Source: Oscillospiraceae bacterium
Lineage (GTDB): Bacteria > Bacillota > Clostridia > Oscillospirales > Oscillospiraceae
Direction: 5' to 3'
Length of the DNA stretch: 8,361 nt
Assembly (NCBI GenBank): GCA_020025615.1
Contig: JAHHRT010000066.1
Span: 1-8,361, forward strand
Shown: positions 6,995 through 8,361 of the stretch, in pieces
Layout: the number at the start of each line of letters is the position of its first letter
How positions within the stretch are numbered: the stretch's first letter is position 1
Notes under the pieces: model-generated
Database searches by the model: none
What the model was told of the DNA's origin: nothing
What the model saw: the letters and a program-made list of their open reading frames with translations, nothing else
Made by a program: the position numbers and the translations under genes

Positions 6995-7399
6995 ATGGGA
7001 ACGCCGACTAAGCAATTTAAGAAGCGCAACGCCATTCTGGAATGTCTGCAAAATACCGATGTCCACCCGTCAGCGGATACGCTGTATCAAATGCTTCAGC
7101 AAGAGCACCCGGACATCTCACTGGCAACGGTTTATCGAAACCTGGCCCGGTTCAAAGAACAGGGTATCATTACCAGTTTGGGAACGGTCCACGGGATCGA
7201 GCGATTTGATGCCAACACAGAACCCCATGTCCACTTTGTTTGCAGCTGCTGCGATGCGGTGCTGGATCTTCCCCAGATGGAAGCGCCGGAGAGCTTGTGC
7301 AGCCAGGTGTCCGAAATGACTGGCGCACAGGTTGACAGCTGCCAGCTGGTATTCACCGGTATCTGCTGGGAATGCCGTCGCAAGCGGGTAACCGCTTAA
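6995..7399 (+). CDS. perR: PerR-type Fur-family transcriptional regulator
   Basis: This 134-aa metal-dependent repressor has an N-terminal winged helix, with the recognition helix around SLATVYRNLARFK (42-54), and a C-terminal dimerisation domain. Both structural zinc CxxC pairs are present: C83/C86 and C124/C127, with an extra Cys at 85. Residues at the regulatory metal site line up with Bacillus PerR: H24, D72, H78, H80 and D91 correspond to H37, D85, H91, H93 and D104. The Asp at the last position (Glu in Fur) has been tied to peroxide sensing, which favours PerR over Fur or Zur. ATG 6995 is chosen because GGAGG (6985-6989) lies 5 nt before it; a GTG two codons upstream overlaps that site. 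The rubrerythrin gene follows after 48 bp, fitting a peroxide-stress unit under the operator at 6956-6970. Confidence 0.88.
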   Translation: MGTPTKQFKKRNAILECLQNTDVHPSADTLYQMLQQEHPDISLATVYRNLARFKEQGIITSLGTVHGIERFDANTEPHVHFVCSCCDAVLDLPQMEAPESLCSQVSEMTGAQVDSCQLVFTGICWECRRKRVTA

Positions 7400-7434
7400 A
7401 AATGTCCATTTAATTATCAAAAATTTCAGTATTT

Positions 7435-7440
7435 GGAGGA
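7435..7440 (+). promoter_or_regulatory. Ribosome binding site fixing the rubrerythrin start
   Basis: GGAGGA lies 7 nt before ATG 7448. An in-frame TTG at 7433 overlaps this site and is rejected as a start. The 48-nt gap from perR (7400-7447) is A/T-rich with no convincing promoter or second operator, so rbr is probably co-transcribed with perR. Confidence 0.85.
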
Positions 7441-7447
7441 ATTTATT

Positions 7448-8041
7448 ATGAAGAAGTTTGTCTGCCCCGTTTGTGGTTATGTCTACGAAGGCGAGTCCAT
7501 GCCCGCTGATTTCGTCTGCCCCGTCTGCAAGGTCCCCGGTTCCAAGTTCATTGAGCAGACCGGCGAGATGAAGCTGGCTGCTGAGCACGAGTACGGCATC
7601 TACGCTAAGACCGTTAAGAACAACCCCGACATCTCCGCTGAGGACAAGAAGTTCATCTTCGACCAGCTGATGGCTAACTTCCAGGGCGAGTGCTCCGAGG
7701 TCGGTATGTACCTGTGCATGGCTCGTATCGCTCATCGTGAGGGCTACCCCGAGATCGGCCTGTACTGGGAGAAGGCAGCTTTTGAAGAGGCTGAGCACGC
7801 TGCAAAGTTCGCAGAGCTCCTGGGCGAGGACCTGGAGCCCAACATGAAGAACGACACCAAGAAGAACCTGGCATGGCGTGTGGACTGCGAGTTCGGTGCA
7901 ACCCAGGGCAAGTTCGACCTGGCTGCCTGCGCTAAGAAGAACGGCCTGGATGCGATCCACGACACCGTCCACGAGATGGCTCGCGACGAGGCTCGCCACG
8001 GCAAGGCTCTGAAGGGTCTGCTGGAGCGTTACTTCAAGTAA
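7448..8041 (+). CDS. rbr: Reverse rubrerythrin (N-terminal rubredoxin, C-terminal diiron domain)
   Basis: This 197-aa cytoplasmic peroxide-scavenging protein of anaerobes takes electrons from NAD(P)H through partner reductases and reduces hydrogen peroxide to water. The rubredoxin domain comes first, with Fe ligands C6, C9, C24 and C27 (CPVCG and CPVCK motifs). The ferritin-like domain follows from about residue 60; candidate diiron ligands are E81 or E84, E114-x-x-H117, E148 and E181-x-x-H184. Classical rubrerythrin has the opposite domain order, so this is the 'reverse' form studied in Clostridium. Codon use is extremely biased: every Lys is AAG, every Pro is CCC and Leu is almost all CTG, unlike perR and the mre genes. 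This suggests very high expression. The location behind a PerR-type regulator supports a role in oxygen and peroxide defence. No clear plus-strand terminator follows. Confidence 0.93.
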   Translation: MKKFVCPVCGYVYEGESMPADFVCPVCKVPGSKFIEQTGEMKLAAEHEYGIYAKTVKNNPDISAEDKKFIFDQLMANFQGECSEVGMYLCMARIAHREGYPEIGLYWEKAAFEEAEHAAKFAELLGEDLEPNMKNDTKKNLAWRVDCEFGATQGKFDLAACAKKNGLDAIHDTVHEMARDEARHGKALKGLLERYFK

Positions 8042-8060
8042 TCCAATTTACAATATACCC

Positions 8061-8089
8061 AAAAAGGGGAGTGCCTGCGCACTCCCCTT
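8061..8089 (-). terminator. Hairpin with U-tract on the minus strand only
   Basis: An 11-bp perfect stem (8064-8074 with 8079-8089) has a 4-nt loop. On the minus strand it is followed by TTTTT (8065-8061), the form of an intrinsic terminator, and would stop transcripts coming from the right before they reach rbr. On the plus strand the hairpin is followed by GACACTATCC, so it is not a convincing terminator for rbr. It coincides with the first copy of the 40-bp repeat. Confidence 0.55.
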
Positions 8090-8105
8090 GACACTATCCA
8101 AAAAG
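8066..8105. repeat. 40-bp repeat, copy 1
   Basis: This copy matches 8254-8293 at 39 of 40 positions, with one C/T change at 8099. It consists of the GGGGAGTGC-CTGC-GCACTCCCC hairpin, then TTGACACTATC and a run of A. The two copies are 188 bp apart. Similarity beyond the 40 bp is weak (for example CCCCGTA against CTCCGTA). Confidence 0.9.
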
Positions 8106-8138
8106 AAGTTACATCCCCGTAGACGGAAAGGAAGATAG

Positions 8139-8171
8139 TGTGAAAGAAACCCATCAGGGGTGTCTTTCGCG
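8139..8171 (+). other. Hairpin after rbr, possible weak terminator
   Basis: 8142-8152 pairs with 8158-8168 at 10 of 11 positions (one A-G mismatch) around a 5-nt loop, and 8139-8141 with 8169-8171 can extend it with wobble pairs. It is followed by only TTT and then AA, so it would be a weak intrinsic terminator for rbr at best. Confidence 0.5.
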
Positions 8172-8181
8172 TTTAATCCAT

Positions 8182-8217
8182 CGACCTTTCAGAACTTTGC
8201 AGAGTTCTGAAAGGTCG
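8182..8217. other. Perfect 15-bp inverted repeat
   Basis: 8182-8196 pairs with 8203-8217 without mismatch around a 6-nt loop (TTGCAG). It has no T-run on either side, so it is not a normal intrinsic terminator. It lies between the two copies of the 40-bp repeat and may be part of the same element. Confidence 0.8.
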
Positions 8218-8253
8218 CCTCAGTGGGGAGAAAATACTTTTTCGACACGCTGA

Positions 8254-8293
8254 GGGGAGTGCCTGCGCACTCCCCTTGACACTATCTAAAAAG
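8254..8293. repeat. 40-bp repeat, copy 2
   Basis: Second copy of the element at 8066-8105, with the same 9-bp GC-rich hairpin core (8254-8262 with 8267-8275). Here it is flanked by ACTTTTT (8236-8242) and AAAAAGT (8288-8294), an inverted pair that encloses the copy in a larger stem of 59 bp span. Confidence 0.9.
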
Positions 8294-8314
8294 TGATGGA
8301 ATCTCCGTAAAAAG

Positions 8315-8361
8315 AGGAGCATGAGCAAGAAATCCGGCAAGGTTTTCTTCCTTATGCTCCT
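8315..8361. other. Long inverted repeat running to the window edge
   Basis: 8315-8325 pairs with 8351-8361 (one G-T wobble) and, after one C-C mismatch, 8327-8332 pairs with 8344-8349, leaving an 11-nt loop. The stem may continue past the window end. Whether a T-run follows, which would make it the real terminator, cannot be seen. Confidence 0.7.

Larger units (their letters stand above)
8042..8361. other. Non-coding, hairpin-rich region after rbr
   Basis: These 320 bases hold no plausible gene on either strand. They contain two copies of a 40-bp element, at least four strong inverted repeats (8064-8089, 8139-8171, 8182-8217, 8315-8361) and weaker nested ones. Examples of the latter are TTGACACTATC at 8088-8098 against 8134-8144 (10 of 11), CCTCAG 8218-8223 with CTGAGG 8250-8255, and ACTTTTT 8236-8242 with AAAAAGT 8288-8294. 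Its density and internal repetition suggest a repeat element or structured RNA rather than a simple spacer. Confidence 0.8.

Noticed and set aside
7400..7447. Separate promoter or PerR box for rbr
   Set aside because: The gap is A/T-rich but has no paired -35/-10 hexamers and no convincing 7-1-7 inverted repeat.
7118..7999. Minus-strand open frame spanning perR and rbr
   Set aside because: It lies opposite two clearly recognisable genes with ribosome binding sites and has no start signal of its own.

Overview
The window looks like chromosomal DNA from a GC-rich, strictly anaerobic Firmicute, most likely a gut clostridium of the Oscillospiraceae/Ruminococcaceae type. This is inferred from strong GGAGG-type ribosome binding sites, the gene families present (PerR-type regulator, reverse rubrerythrin, long U32 protein, mreC-mreD-PBP2) and a high-GC clostridial codon style. 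No species can be named from the sequence alone.

Layout. Positions 7-38 hold a strong intrinsic terminator. Positions 61-390 hold five direct tandem copies of a 66-bp palindrome-rich unit. From 6712 down to 380, on the minus strand, lies a tightly packed five-gene operon: a long U32 'peptidase' (RlhA-like), maf, mreC, mreD and a class B penicillin-binding protein (PBP2/mrdA). Gaps are 23 bp or less, and two junctions overlap (4 nt at maf-mreC, 13 nt at mreD-mrdA). A divergent promoter region (6713-6994) separates it from a plus-strand pair: a PerR-type Fur-family regulator (6995-7399) and a reverse rubrerythrin (7448-8041). Positions 8042-8361 are non-coding, full of hairpins, and carry a repeated 40-bp element.

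How the parts work together. MreC, MreD and PBP2 are core parts of the elongasome, which builds the side wall of rod-shaped cells. mreB and rodA are not in the window. Maf is a nucleotide pyrophosphatase often found beside mre genes, and the U32 protein probably modifies RNA. The operon likely starts at an extended -10 promoter near 6790 and ends at the UUCG-loop terminator at 7-38, after reading through the tandem array. The perR-rbr pair is a small oxidative-stress unit: the regulator keeps all PerR-type metal ligands, its promoter carries a 7-1-7 inverted repeat, and the downstream gene is a peroxide-reducing enzyme with the codon bias of a highly expressed protein.

Most of the window is ordinary housekeeping DNA. 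Four parts are worth a second look: the 66-bp array, whose last copy changes both arms of a hairpin while keeping its ACT loop; the arginine-rich N-terminal extension of MreD; the regulator whose metal site is PerR-like but whose operator is closer to the Fur consensus; and the duplicated, heavily folded element after rbr. I found no mobile-element gene, CRISPR array, tRNA or rRNA.
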